Of a stretch of DNA of 64,000 nt, positions 1-12,276 are shown piece by piece. Numbering within the stretch: position 1 is the stretch's first letter; each line of letters begins with the position of its first letter. The notes under the pieces were generated by a model, which ran no database searches, had not been told where the DNA came from, and saw only the letters and a list, made by a program, of their open reading frames with translations. The DNA lies in the NCBI GenBank assembly GCA_963969395.1, contig OZ017796.1, forward strand, positions 2,544,501 through 2,608,500. Direction: 5' to 3'. The position numbers were made by a program, and so were the translations under genes. Source of the DNA: Pseudoscleropodium purum. Lineage: Eukaryota > Streptophyta > Bryopsida > Hypnales > Brachytheciaceae.

Positions 1-997
1 ATTAGATAAGTAATACCCCGTAATAGTGTGGTCAGAGTAGTTAGCTTCTCATGAGAATTTTATCATCTTCTGTCCGAAGGTCACTTTTAATTTATGAGTG
101 TTTAGTAACGAGAATTGGTCAGGATCTTGTCTGTGCATCTGTACGTGTGCTACAGCCTCTGACTCGACCATCTTGATGAAGCTTATGTTGCGAAACGCTG
201 CAGATTGATGAGAAGGAAAAGGAACTCTCGGAGAAGCTGGATTTGGACAAAGAGCGGAAGGATCGAAGTTTTGACGAAATGGCAGCTGAGGCTGCTGAGT
301 TGCGAGCCCTTTTCTAAGTCCCAAGGTAGAGGATTCCAGAACTTTTAGGGATCCGATCCTTTCTCCTACGCTGACCCTTGTTGGTACCAGCAACTCATCT
401 ATTCATTCACTGGGTTCAATGTCTTGTCTAAATGTCTATGGCTAGATGTGCATGACCACTACATTTTGGATGGAAATGGGGTTGTCTACTGTCACTGAAG
501 GTGGTGCTGCATCGAAATTGCGTAAGATCTACAGTGACAAAAAATTTGCTTTCCGTCGATTTGGCTTTGTACCCACTGATCTCGCCACTGCGGCACTCCT
601 CTACCTTATCTACAGTAGCAGGTTTGAAGCTATCTCTACGTCAGTCTTTTTCTGTGGTCTTGATTTTTTTTCCTGGTCTTGTTTCTTTGGAGAATTGAGT
701 ACCTGTGATCTGTGCTGACAGTCTTTTATTTCTTTTCGCGAGTTCCTGCTTGAAAAAAATTGAAGTTGAATTACGGAGAGTGTGCAAGATTCTTTACTTC
801 CAAGAACTAATTCTTTGAATGTGATGTGCATGTCTCCAACAGCGCTTTCTCAAGTTGTGCATGTGTCGTGAGAAGCAGTTTACGGCGCTGGAAACTGAAG
901 TGGCATTGCTGTCGCTGCAGAAGAATGTTGCTGGCAGATCTAGCACCTTTTCGTCTTTCCAAAAGTTTTTCAATACCTGGGAACTCTCGAAATAACC
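1..997. repeat. Left arm of a ~1 kb inverted duplication
   Basis: This segment is the reverse complement of 41897-42892. Position p pairs with 42893-p up to about base 48 and with 42894-p after a single extra T near base 41. Open frames in the two arms translate identically (for example 49-393 with 42501-42845, and 446-718 with 42176-42448), so identity is close to 100% over roughly 50-955. It falls off between about 960 and 997 and ends there. The outer end may continue beyond the window. The arm carries a copy of the last FHIT exon plus about 680 bp of downstream sequence. Confidence 0.95.
204..317 (+). CDS. Duplicated terminal exon of an FHIT-like gene (partial at window edge)
   Basis: After an acceptor (TGCAG at 199-203) an open frame of 37 codons ends at TAA 315-317. 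It begins IDEKEKEL and ends [13 protein letters not shown], the C-terminal helix of FHIT-type HIT hydrolases. It matches the last exon of the complete FHIT gene at 42577-42690 through the inverted duplication. Bases 1-203 would be the 3' part of the preceding intron. The HIT-motif exon, if it exists, lies left of the window, so this may be a second whole FHIT gene or a stranded exon. That cannot be decided here. Confidence 0.75.
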   Translation: MDEKEKELSEKLDLDKERKDRSFDEMAAEAAELRALF

Positions 998-2344
998 GGG
1001 ATGTGTTTCTGGCACATCGGACATTGAAACATTGAGTTCTTGGTGGACTTTCATGAATTTAAAATTTTAAAATTTTTCACAGAATGCATTAATTGTGTAT
1101 CATTAATTACTTAACTCAGGATGGTTGTAAAGGTTGGGTAACAAGTTTGAATGTAGATAAGCTTTGTGGCGATATCCTGAGCTGGACATTCCAGAATAAT
1201 TTTCATGTGTCAGTCATTTGAATTTCATGTGGATCAAAAATTTACTTCAGACAGGGTCCAATTTCATGGAAATGTGAAGATGCGTTGTAAAGTGCAAGCT
1301 TATGTTAGAGGAATAATTTAGGATTGAATTTCAAGCAAATGTAAAGATTTGTTATAAAGTGCACCTTAAGAATAATTTAGTGCTGACTTTCAACTACAAT
1401 TCATGGATCATGTCGATACAGTTGGATTTACCATGGGAACCAAAAGTCCAAGGCAAAATTTACTAGTTTTCACAAGAATTTTCTTGCTGTGAGTTGACAA
1501 TGTAAAAGCCTATTATGGTGATTTTTTAAAGGTTTTATGTCACATAATTGAAGTCATTTTTAAGTACCATTCTTTGAAGTAAGAAAGTCAATCTTTGAAG
1601 TGAAACATAATTGCATTCTTGGACCAGTAGAACGTTTGCAAAGAGTTCTGAGAATCAAATGTTCGGAAACGAATATGAGAATCTTATAAAACGGATGAAA
1701 TTGGATGTGCTATTGTAGCTCTTCAACTGAGAGGATGAGAACAACCGTAATGGGTTGCTTCAGCTGGGTTGCTTAGCGATCCAGGGTTAGAAAGCCATTG
1801 TAAATAGATAACAGTACACAACTTATTTAAAGAGCCAATGTGAATTAGATACACCTTCCTGCTGACAAAAGAGAAAAAAATCCAGCGCTGCACTTAAGAG
1901 AAAAGCTTTGGACTTGGTCTCCAATCTGAATCAGAAGGAAGATGTAGAGTATTGAAATAATCAGACAAATAGAAATTTTCAATTCACGTAAGGTGCCCAC
2001 TAAACTGCAATCCTTCCCCAAAAAAGACCCCTTGTATATTCTTAACAAAAATGTCCATGGTAAAATTATGAGAGGCTCAGGTCAATTATGGATACAACTG
2101 CTATCAACACTTTCAAAATTCAAAATTTATTCATGAAATGGCGAGAAAGTACATGCAAAGATGCATTGGAATTTTCTTTCAATCGCCATCAGGACTCAAC
2201 AAAAATTAAGGGAGTGTTACACGGAGTAATATGAACCATGTCCAAATCCTTGGACACTTTTAGGTGTACAAACCTTACGGTAATGCTCACATGATCTTGA
2301 AGATTCGAACCTCCGTAAGGAAGGAGACATACATCACACAGAAA
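998..2344. other. Intergenic, no gene seen
   Basis: Only short chance frames occur. An imperfect tandem duplication of about 65 bp lies at roughly 1260-1385 (shared words AATTTCA, TGTAAAG/TGTGAAG, TAAAGTGCA, GAATAATTTAG). The right part is probably downstream flank of the kinase gene on the minus strand. Confidence 0.5.
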
Positions 2345-2660
2345 AGCAGAAGTTGTCAAACAAGTTCGTGACGGACACAGAAGTGGGGTGATTTCAATTT
2401 AAAACATCTGATTTTGCCTCGACACTTTCTGTTAAATCGCTACAGGCTCTCATCTGACCGAACAGATTCCCACCTCACGTGTAAAAATCGACACTCAACA
2501 TAATACAAAGATAATAGCTGTCAAATATGGAATAGATCAAGTCCGAGACATGCAAAGAAGTGGGGTGATTTCAATTCGAAACATCTGATTGTCTTTGCAA
2601 GCTATGATAACAATTTCTACATCATCTGATTAACCAAACAGACCCCCACCTCCAAGATCT
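2345..2660. repeat. Partial tandem duplication of the CDKG 3' end
   Basis: The stretch from about 2361 to 2486 resembles 2539-2660, with an offset near 177 bp. A block of about 34 bp starting at AAGTGGGGTGATTTC is almost identical in both. The right copy contains the last codons and stop of the kinase gene; the left copy contains a matching, non-functional version (minus-strand GGTGGGAATCTGTTCGGT against GGTGGGGGTCTGTTTGGT). The extra copy therefore lies in the 3' UTR or flank of the gene. Confidence 0.7.
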
Positions 2661-5227
2661 GGCTTCTTCAGCAACTCCCGTTTCCTCTGCTCCTCCAATG
2701 GATCGGGGCTCTTCAGAAGCCGCCGGATCCGCCTATCGTGCTCGCTTCGAGCTGGAAAAGTGGGCATGAACTCTTTTGCCTTGGGCAAGGGAACTTCCCG
2801 GAACCATTCATGATCCAGAGCCTCCTCAGCTGTGATGCGCTTCGAAGGATCGTAAGTAAGCAATCTATTCAACAAATCAAACCCCTTCTCAGACAAGGTT
2901 GGTCTTCCAGCAAACGCCGTTGCTGGGAACTTCTCCCTTAACCTATTGAACGGCTGCTTTGTGAAATTACACCTCACACCAGGGAGTTTCACGAAGTCGG
3001 GCCAAATTTTCTCGTTCGGAGTGCCCAGAGTCTTGAATATCTTATCAATCTCATCAACAACTGACTTCCCAGGAAATAATGGCTCCTTTGCAAGGAACTC
3101 TGCCATTATACACCCTAAGGACCACATATCAATAGCCGTAGAGTACTTCCTTGCTCCAAGTAGAAGCTCCGGCGCCCTGTACCACAGAGTAACCACTTCA
3201 TGCGTGTACTCCTTCAAAGGATCACCATATTGTCTAGCTAGACCAAAATCACAAATCTTCAATTCTCCACGGTTGTTCAACAGAAGGTTTGATGTTTTCA
3301 AATCCCTGTGCAAGACCCAGTTATCGTGCAGGTACTTCACCCCATCAAACAGCTGCAACATCAAGCACTTTACCTCACTCTGACTAAACGGCTGCTTCAT
3401 GGTCTCCATCAACCCCTTCAGGTCGTGCTCCATGTATTCCATAACCATGAAAATATTATCGAGCATGTTGCCAACCACAACCTCCTTCACATCAACGACG
3501 GAAGGATGATGAAACGACAATAACACATTAATCTCTCGCAACGAAGTCATGGGAAACCCACCTTTCTCTTTCTCCATCTTCACCTTCTTCAAAGCCACAA
3601 GCTCCCCAGTTTTTTTATCTCTGGCACGAAAAACAACACCGTATGTTCCCTCATCTATCTTATTCAGCTTCTCAAACTCATCCACTGATCTACAACCCTT
3701 CAACATATCAATAGCTCGATGCTGGGGACCGGTTCCGATTGGTTCAACTTCGGGTTCAGATTCAAGCTCAGGCTGCTGAACCTCTCTGTCCTCACTTCCA
3801 CTATCCTCATCAAGCTCCTGCAACTCCTTCTTGTTCAACTCTCGCTCATACTCTTCTCCATCCTGACTACCTTTGTTTGCATTGCCACTTCCCTTCTCTT
3901 GCCTGAACTCCCCAGGCTCAGGTGAAGTGCTTGGAGCTCTACCCTGTTCATCACTGTCTGCACTTCTGGATCTCTGCACACGAGTATTCTTTGGCGCTCG
4001 CAATGAAGGGGAGGAGTTTTGCTCAGGCGAGTGAGGATCCTCAGCCCATCGTGACCTAGCTATGGTGATAGGAGCTGGAGTACCTCCACCATCTTCTTCC
4101 TCTTGCCTGCTTGTCAGCATTGGACTGTCGAGCACTTGACCCGGTTCAAGAGCATCCTCTGAATCAGGTGTCCCATTAACCTTTCTCACATCCTGCATAT
4201 GCACATCACCACTTTGCAAGTCTCTCGCACTTTGCAGATCTCTCTCTCTCTCCTCATCATAAGAGGAAGATGGCGAAGAAGACGAAGATGGGGAGTTTGC
4301 CGTCTTTCCATTGACAACAGCATCAGCTTGTGGCGAAGTAGACACCCGCTCGCTTGATCTGTTGATCTCGATAGCTCTATCTCTAGGAGAAGAAGATAAA
4401 TTCTTGCCCATCACACGAGCCACAGAAGGGGAGGCGGTTGCCTTACCCCTCAACCTCACTTGAGGGGAACTCCTTCCCATTGCAGGAGACGATTTGTGAG
4501 ACGATGAAGCATTCGCATCGGCATTTAGTGGAGAAGTCTTAAGGGATGCAGGCGAATTTGGGGAATTTGGACCGAACTTGGACGAAGGATGAGGAGGCCC
4601 TGCCTGCTGTTGAGAGGTTGGAGCTTGCGTTCCCGCACCAGCTTTCGAATCGTCCAAGTCCCAGACAATTGGATTGAACTTGCGCTTCTTCTGTGGAGAA
4701 GAAGCACTATTTTTGCCTCCTGAATCAGTTGTTACATTACGAGCATTGTTTGGTGGAGCATTTCTGTATTCTCTCGCATCGATTTCTCCGTCTTCTCTTC
4801 TGCTTGAGGTCGTCGTAATTTCACCAGGTTCTCGATCAGCCTCTCGAGCTCTCATGCGCGCTCTCCTATCCCTGTCCCGTTCTCTTTCCCTCTCTCTCTC
4901 CCGTTCCTTCTCAAGTTCTCGGTCTCTGTCCCTGTCCCGCTCTCTGTCTCCTCTCTCTCTTTCTCTTTCTCTTTCTCTTTCGCGTTCACGGTCGCGGTCA
5001 TTGATCCTGTCCCTGCCTCTATCGTTCCTCTCCCTGTCGTTCCTCTCTCTGTCGTTGATCCAGTCTGCGTCCCGCATACGCCCTCGTGAATCATCGCGCG
5101 CAGGCCCGCGCTCCCTATCCCGCTCGGACAGCCGGTCGCGCACACTCCCCGGTCGCTCCCGCTCCCGAATCGGCGACAACGGCGGCGTTCGGCCAGGAAT
5201 ACGCACGTGCGACGACGGTAGCGGCAT
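2630..5227 (-). CDS. CDKG: CDK11/PITSLRE-type cyclin-dependent kinase (plant CDKG)
   Basis: An uninterrupted frame of 865 codons starts from the ATG at 5227; the frame also runs upstream through a GTG at 5236, which I do not take as the start. Residues about 20-150 are rich in RE/RD/ER runs, followed by a Ser/Pro-rich and acidic linker. The kinase domain spans about 518-807, with a DEGTYG glycine loop, VALKK lysine, PMTSLRE cyclin-binding helix (PITSLRE in animal CDK11), HRDLKTSN catalytic loop, DFGLAR and [10 protein letters not shown]. Loop and helix together place it in the CDK11/CDKG family, which partners L-type cyclins and acts in the nucleus on pre-mRNA splicing, meiosis and growth. 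No intron interrupts the coding sequence, which is unusual for so long a plant kinase. The last residues are GGGGLFG. The assignment to the family is firm; the function is by homology. Confidence 0.95.
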   Translation of the reverse strand: MPLPSSHVRIPGRTPPLSPIRERERPGSVRDRLSERDRERGPARDDSRGRMRDADWINDRERNDRERNDRGRDRINDRDRERERERERERERGDRERDRDRDRELEKERERERERERDRDRRARMRAREADREPGEITTTSSRREDGEIDAREYRNAPPNNARNVTTDSGGKNSASSPQKKRKFNPIVWDLDDSKAGAGTQAPTSQQQAGPPHPSSKFGPNSPNSPASLKTSPLNADANASSSHKSSPAMGRSSPQVRLRGKATASPSVARVMGKNLSSSPRDRAIEINRSSERVSTSPQADAVVNGKTANSPSSSSSPSSSYDEERERDLQSARDLQSGDVHMQDVRKVNGTPDSEDALEPGQVLDSPMLTSRQEEEDGGGTPAPITIARSRWAEDPHSPEQNSSPSLRAPKNTRVQRSRSADSDEQGRAPSTSPEPGEFRQEKGSGNANKGSQDGEEYERELNKKELQELDEDSGSEDREVQQPELESEPEVEPIGTGPQHRAIDMLKGCRSVDEFEKLNKIDEGTYGVVFRARDKKTGELVALKKVKMEKEKGGFPMTSLREINVLLSFHHPSVVDVKEVVVGNMLDNIFMVMEYMEHDLKGLMETMKQPFSQSEVKCLMLQLFDGVKYLHDNWVLHRDLKTSNLLLNNRGELKICDFGLARQYGDPLKEYTHEVVTLWYRAPELLLGARKYSTAIDMWSLGCIMAEFLAKEPLFPGKSVVDEIDKIFKTLGTPNEKIWPDFVKLPGVRCNFTKQPFNRLREKFPATAFAGRPTLSEKGFDLLNRLLTYDPSKRITAEEALDHEWFREVPLPKAKEFMPTFPARSEHDRRIRRLLKSPDPLEEQRKRELLKKPDLGGGGLFG
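4850..5075. repeat. Low-complexity Arg/Glu/Asp coding tract in CDKG
   Basis: On the plus strand this reads as CT-rich runs (CTCTCTCT, CTTTCTCTTTCT, CCCTGTCC) and on the coding strand as alternating RE, RD and ER codons. Such tracts expand and contract by slippage, so length may vary between individuals. It also produces long spurious frames on the opposite strand. Confidence 0.8.
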
Positions 5228-6300
5228 CGTGCACACGCCGAGCTCCCTCCTGCTTCACAAGAAGCCCTAAAATGCCCTAAACTCAACACAAACTACTCCC
5301 CCTTCAGACTCACGTCAACCCAACAAGCACCACCGCCTGTACTCCTCCCACCTCTTCCTCAAACCCTAATTTCTAATTCCAACACTCGGACTAAAGACAC
5401 CTCTGATGAAAAACTTTCAGATAACTTCTCAAAACGAGAATTCTATAGGAACGAGCCTCAAAACCTAAGCCCTCGGAGAAAACTTGCTAACCAAGAAGAC
5501 GCCACCTAACCTATTTAAGGACCCTTGCAGACCACAAAAACTCGCGCTGCAGACTCTGTCACCGAATTTGATTGCAATCATCTAAAAATGAAAGACAAGA
5601 GAAGCAATGGCATGACTGAATCTAAAATTTGAAAAAGGTTCCGCATTCACCTTCACACCACCGCAAAAATCTCCTCCTCCTCCAACCCTAATTGCTAATT
5701 CCGAAACTCCGCCAATCTAACTACGGGAGACACGAAACTACTACTTCAAATTTAAAAACATCGGAAACAACTAGTAAACCTATCGAATTTTTGTTACACC
5801 CTCGAAACCGAAAAAGGTATTGAAGTAGATTGCTTGCTGACAACGAGAGCTGAAGTTCCGAGAAGTGCACCGGCAAGTACCGAAAACTTGACCAAATTCG
5901 ATCAAATTTCTCTCAAAATGCAATATTTAAAAATTGAAGCTAGTGAGAAGGGCAAATCGTGAGCAAACCTCATGAGAATATGCAGGAAAGGGCGTCGGCA
6001 TGAGAAGCTCGAAGCGATGAGCTCCGACCTTGGGAGCTGAGGAGCTCCGTGCGAGACGACGAAGACTCGAGCGTACGGCTCGAGTCTATATACATGGGCA
6101 ACGATTTTCATCCGATTGGGCTAGTTTCACTTTTCAGTTGACGTTGGACACTGACGATGACGTAACTTACATCCAGAGTTGGATGGAGAAATGTGTTCGT
6201 GGGGGCAAGCTCGGATGAGAATCGGAACGTGGGCCTCCGATTATTGGACCAATAGGTATATTTTTTGTTTCTATAATGAGCAGTGAAGTCATTCATCGGA
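5228..6300 (-). promoter_or_regulatory. CDKG leader and putative promoter
   Basis: This stretch is richer in GC and pyrimidines than the AT-rich block to its right and holds no convincing frame. A TATATA-like sequence (minus-strand GTATATAG near 6087-6094) could mark a distant start site, which would imply a long leader of about 850 nt, possibly with a 5' UTR intron. Two similar pieces, around 5340-5400 and 5665-5715, share AAACCCTAATT or AACCCTAATT followed by CTAATTCC, suggesting an old internal duplication. Start site and intron are inference. Confidence 0.35.
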
Positions 6301-9300
6301 TAGTTTGGGTCCTCAACATCTTTAAAGGATAAGGTAGAAGCATCCCAAAAAGTGTTAAAAGTGTGAGAATTTTAGCATCTGTGGACAAAGCAAATCCAAG
6401 TGATTTTTGAGATTTATACAATATTCTCCAAATTTTCAAATTTAAAGAACTAAAGTACCTACTCATACCACTAGATTTTTCTTGAATGTCCACTTTTCAA
6501 GTGGAAAATGCTTTAATCCTATGAGGTGCTTCAATGAATTCTTCAGCTCCCTAATTAGTTATATTTGCCATAGGAATTGAGGGTAGTTTGGAATAAATGA
6601 AGGTAGTATAAAACAAATGGTGGCTCCTTTAGATGAGTGCATATTAGGCCTCACTCACTTCAATTATAGTAATAATTATAAATACTAATAACCATTTTAA
6701 AGAAAAAAATTGTACTTTGATTAGACTTTTAATAACAATAAGAAGAATGGTTTTTATATAGGGCACTTTCAAGTGTTTGGCATTTTAATCATAACTTGAA
6801 AATTTTGTTAAAAAATACACCTTTTATTCCAATGACAAAATTTAGATTGGAATTGGTTTAACCATTTGGTGATAAATATTTCTATATTTATGAATATAGG
6901 GTGTACAAGGTGTGAAAAGTCACTTAGGCATGACTTGAGCCATAGTCATGAGATCAAATGACTAAAACAATGGCATGAAGCCACAACATAGCCATAAAAT
7001 TATGATGCCACACAAATAATTAAAGCTATGAAATTGGAAGCTATTACAACTACAACTATTGCTTCATAACAAACCAATATAAAATTAGTGAAGATACACA
7101 AGGTGTCTACAAATGCTCATTGCTATCTATGTCACAAATTCAATAATCCAAGAAAAAAATTCAAAAGTCACAAATCAATGAATAAAACCAAATCTATCAT
7201 TAAGCAAAGCACATCCTAAAATATACTACAAAAAACAAGAGAAACTTTTCCATTTTCATGCCAAACTCATTCTTTATAGCTCAAGAGTCACACAAGAAAT
7301 CCTCACAATATCATCCAAAGTAAATGGTCAGAACCTAGAGCCTAAAGAGATGATAAGTAGCAAACAAAGGTCACTATATGTTCATTAATTTAGAGGGAAG
7401 ACTATAGAGAAAACATTTATGGGATAGTTGTGGTTATTCATGAGGTTTTGGTAGTAGGATAAGCTCACATTAGATGAGATTTCAACCCCCCAAAAGGCTA
7501 TAAGTTCCCTTGCACCTAGTTAGGTTCCTACTACCCTACCGTAGTTGTGTGATGTGGCACAACGACTGCCACATCATTTATTTATTTTTAAATTAAAAAT
7601 AATAATTTGATGTTTTTTGGCATTTTAAAATTTTCCAAAAAAACTTTGATAACAACCGTTCCTGGACTACTCAAAAAACAGCGCCAAAAATAGGCCCAAA
7701 TGGCCCTCTAGACCTCCAAAAAAACATCTAATGATTAAATGCACGTCTACCTATAGTAGGTGGTCTAACTAATAAATTAGTTGACTTGGAATTTAATCCA
7801 TATAGAGCATATCTACCTTAATATACTTAGAGTATATATGCCAAAGTCTATAAAATTAAAATTTATTGTTTTTGTAAAAAGGTAGAGGCTTATCCATATT
7901 AAAAAAATATAGCTAGTCATTTATAGAGTCTAAAAAGCATAAAATATATATGCAATTGTCTTTGGATAATAAACCTAATAAAAAAAATTTAAACGTATTA
8001 AGACATAGTTGAACAAAGATAGAAAATTTTTTACTTCTTGAAAAATCAACTAACCAAGGAATGTGGTTTTACCACAATTCAAGACAAAGTCTCAATCTAT
8101 TGTTCATATTGTATATGATTTTTACTAAGATATTTCAAAACCTACACAAAGAAGATGATTAGTCAAATTAAAGTACATTTAGTTAGAAATTATAAGTCTA
8201 CAAAACATAATATAGATTATAGAATCATTCACTTCACTTGACTCAATTTTGAAAGGAGCATATAATTTGAACATGTCATGTCTACAATGAATTTATTAGT
8301 TTTGTACATAACATTGATGGTATAATTTCTATGGTTGAATTTTGTTAATTTAGTGTTCTCAAAAAGAAAACATCATGATGTCAAATGACATTACTTAAGG
8401 TTAAAGAATGTACATGTATTTTGAATCTACTATACCATTGCCAATTCTACAAATATAAGCAGTATTGAGATTGTGATCTTGTTCTATTGAGTGCACTTAT
8501 TTAAGATTAAATGACTAGCCAACAAAAGTATACACTTACACATGTTGCAAATTTGGTTGAGATAGAAAGTGAAGATTTTAAAATCCATAATGTTCATTCA
8601 ATATAAAGCATAAATGTTTTTTATTCAAAAGTATAATCTAGCAAATAGATAGATATATCCAATAACAATCTTCAACTTCTCTACTCTAAAAGTTTATTTA
8701 TTACATCAATCCATTGAAGAAGGTTTAGAAGAATTCACACTAACTTTGATCACAATGTAGGTTTTCCATTGAGACTATTGTTGCCTTCACCAATGATTGT
8801 AAATTGTTTAGACTTATTGCAAAGTATTGTTTAGATTTACTTCAAACAAAAACAACGTCCATTAAATCAAAAATACTATTATGTCTCAACGATATATTCA
8901 AACTAAGAGGATACCTCCACCTTGATAGGGATAAAATACCTTCTATGATGATGAAGAATTGAGATTAAGAGATATTAAAGAACAACACTTACTATGATTC
9001 TATATGAAAATGTATATAAGTCTCAATAATAGACAACCTTGAGAAAATGGACAACAAAGCTCAATCAATGAGATGTTACTCATTCAATCGAATAATTATT
9101 TGAAAAATGTTTGAAACTAGTGGACTTTGAGCTTGCCCTTCATCTTATGTGTTGGATTGACGATGATGTCTTCGAATTCTTTGAAAACCTCAAGGCAAGT
9201 GTAACCATAAAATCTATCTTATACTTCTTGGAATATGATCACAATGCTTGATGTGGATATGAATGACATAATCCAAAATACTTTAAATTGATGGCACTTA

Positions 9301-12276
9301 TACGTTGTTTAATTTTATTACTTTTTTGTCTAGAAATAACAATCATTTGAGGTAGGTATTAATTAGTCATTGTGCCCATCAAAATTAAATCAATTTACCT
9401 TTACAAAAATATCTTAAAGGAATCCACTTCTACGTAACCTTAATTCAATGTCAACAAATATATTTGGTTTGTTCATTTACATTATGATAAGAATAAAATT
9501 CTTATACAACAAGTTAATACTTACTTGATGGAAATCCACTATAATTCAAGATCAAAATCTTTCACATCATAGTTTTACATATCACATATATCTTACAAAT
9601 TCATAAAAAGGTAATTATTTGGTTTAATGTCTTCCTAGAATATTTCTTATCTTATGTAGTGAAAAATTTATTTTCAATAATCTTCATGCAATTCCAACAA
9701 ATGCACAAAATTATGAAAAATGCACTATGATATAGGGATTGATGAAATCAACAAAGTACTTTTTATGAAGTATCTCCAAAATCACATTTCTACATGCATC
9801 TTCTATGTGATTGTCTTCCAATATTTTTTAGATACATTGCAAGAAATACTAAATTTGTTAAAATGAAATAGTTTCAGCTAGAAAGTCAATTGGAATATTT
9901 TACATAGCATTATATAGTTAAAAAGGAACCTTACATTCAATAATTGAGAGGAAGAATGTTTTATCATTGTTGTCTAGAAATACTAAAAATGATACTAGTG
10001 TGTTATACAAAACATATCCTACATACAATGTATTATAATGTTATACAAACAAATATTTGAGTCTTCAGATACAAAGCTAAAGATCTAAATTATAAGTATT
10101 TTCATGGAGTTTTCTAAAAGTAAGCATATACTTAAAGAATGTTTAAAATAAATTACACTCGTCATGTGAGAGATGTTACAAAGTCTACTATTCCTCCAAT
10201 ATTTTGCCATGTTGACTAAGTTTGTCACTTAAAAATGTAAATAGACTCTAGTCAATCTTTAGCTCAATGATGATTAAAAGACAAATCATCAAAATTGAAA
10301 TCATATAGGATTTAAATTTGACTCATAAACCATTGGAACTTGTTTTTAGGGTCAAATTATCAATAGATTAGTCATGTAGGACATGTGGGTGATTTAGTAA
10401 AAGAAGGTTGTTTCTCGTCCATTTACTAATTTGCTAGGGTTGATGACTTAGTTGTAGGTGTGGACATATTTATAGATAAGGCACAGTTATGTGGCCTATG
10501 CTATTTGACATGGATATAATTGTTGATAAAAAATCAGCCAATGTGGAATCCAATGTGATTGTTGATGTAGATAGTGCCACTCATGGAGAATGCCTAGCTA
10601 ACATGTCATGTATTGTATGACATGAAAGGCTTTCAATTAATCATTGTTAAATCATTTATTACTTCAATGATATTAATAGGGCTCACTTTATTTATATGGT
10701 AGACGGTCATAGGTTACTCATCTGTATTTGAAATATATTTTCAATCGAATAATACTTGTTTCAATTGTCATTGATTAATTATTTTATAGTTGTCATTTTT
10801 ATATTTATTATTAGAAAATGATTTTGAAAAAGATAACTACAAGAGTGACATGCATGTAAGATTCTTGAAAATTGTTGTAACATGATTGAGACAAATACCT
10901 AAAACAATTGTTTTATAAATGCACTATCATTGAATTATGCCTCAAAGTTTATCACTTGTTTCTATGCCATAAGCTTTTGAATTTTGCCTCTTGGCCTATT
11001 GAAAATTCCAACCAATCTCCAATTGATAATGAATCAAGCCTATCTAATGAAAAAGACACCACCAAAAAAATAATACAACCATCACAAAGGAACTACAAAA
11101 CTCACTAAGTTGATGCAAAGCCAACAACTTGCACTTGTTGTTTCCTATTAGATGTGTATTATTTTCAATTTTCTCATTACGTTGTTTTTTGTACATATAC
11201 AAAAATATATTACTAAGTCAAAAAAAAGCTACAAATTTATTTAAATTAAACAAAAGATTCACCAATTTTCATCAATATAGTTGTAGAATTCAAAATAGGA
11301 AATAATTGTCACTATTCAAAAGAAGAACATTGACAAAGGCATGTAAAGTAAGTAAAAACTCAAATCAAGAACACTAACAAAGGTATGTAATATAAGTAAA
11401 AATTCAAACAAGATAAACCATAACAAATATGTAAAGTAAATAAAAGTTTAAAATAAAAAGAACATGGTACTACTCTAGGGAGTTGGCTTTTATTATAAAG
11501 AAGTGGCTAATAGAAACCCTAAAATAAAAAATCTTGAAGATAAAACAAGAGGAAAAAATTAAAGGAGGGTGAACAAGAAAAAAACAAGAAAAAAATGTAA
11601 ATTGTTGCAATCAAGTGGCAAGAGATGATCTACACTTTTACTTAGAAACCTTTTAAACAAAAAAAATAAGAAAAAAATAAGAAAATGTTGATAAAAAATA
11701 ATCAAGAAGAAAAATGTATATTGTTGCACTTAGGAAGAAACTCCACTATTCAACTTCAACAACTGCAAATGCAACCTATTACTGCCACATCACACTTATT
11801 ATAGAGTATTTTATGACTATATTATGACTATTTTATAACTAATTAAGATTTAATCAATGACTTCTTTATGTCTATTATTCAACTATACTATAACTACTAA
11901 TATACAAGTGTTCTATGACTACTCTATAATTGATCTATGTTTGACATATGCATAACAACAATTCTGCAACAAAATATAAAATCTGTTAGAATTGATTTTT
12001 TGTCATATTTGACATGAAGTTTTGTATTTCTACTATTTTATAGAATTTTTAATCCATGTTAGATATATATTAGTTGCATTGAAGTCATTTCAAAAATCTA
12101 TGTTGACTAATCTATAGCTATGGCAATTCTATATCACTTTTCAAGCTACACATCAACTATTGCATCACTTGATGGATGAGAAGTGGTATATGTAGGAAGT
12201 GTTTGTTACATGTCATTTCCTAAATGGCTACAATCATTGGTATGAAGAATACATTTCTATGCATAGAATGATTGTA
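6301..12276. other. AT-rich gene-free block
   Basis: About 6 kb of very AT-rich DNA with only short chance frames. Apart from the diverged repeat piece near 7545-7750 I see no gene, RNA or ordered repeat. It is probably old transposon debris. Confidence 0.6.
7545..7750 (+). repeat. Diverged copy of a dispersed repeat module
   Basis: This piece, less AT-rich than its surroundings, shares scattered words in the same order with 56940-57150: GCCAC(A/G)TCATT, an AATAATAATT tract, CCGTTCC, ATAGGCCCAAA and TCTAATG. The similarity is patchy, so homology is likely but old. No coding capacity is visible. Confidence 0.45.

Noticed and set aside
446..831. Duplicated frames of 65-90 codons in the inverted duplication arms (also 42063-42448)
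   Set aside because: They start or end within probable UTR or intron and show no domain; their presence twice reflects the duplication, not conservation.
2290..2315. tRNA T-arm-like word AGATTCGAACC
   Set aside because: No acceptor stem, anticodon arm or D arm can be folded around it on either strand.
4674..5289. Long Ser/Arg-rich frame on the plus strand opposite the CDKG N-terminus
   Set aside because: Mirror of the RE/RD coding tract; the minus strand has the kinase domain in frame.
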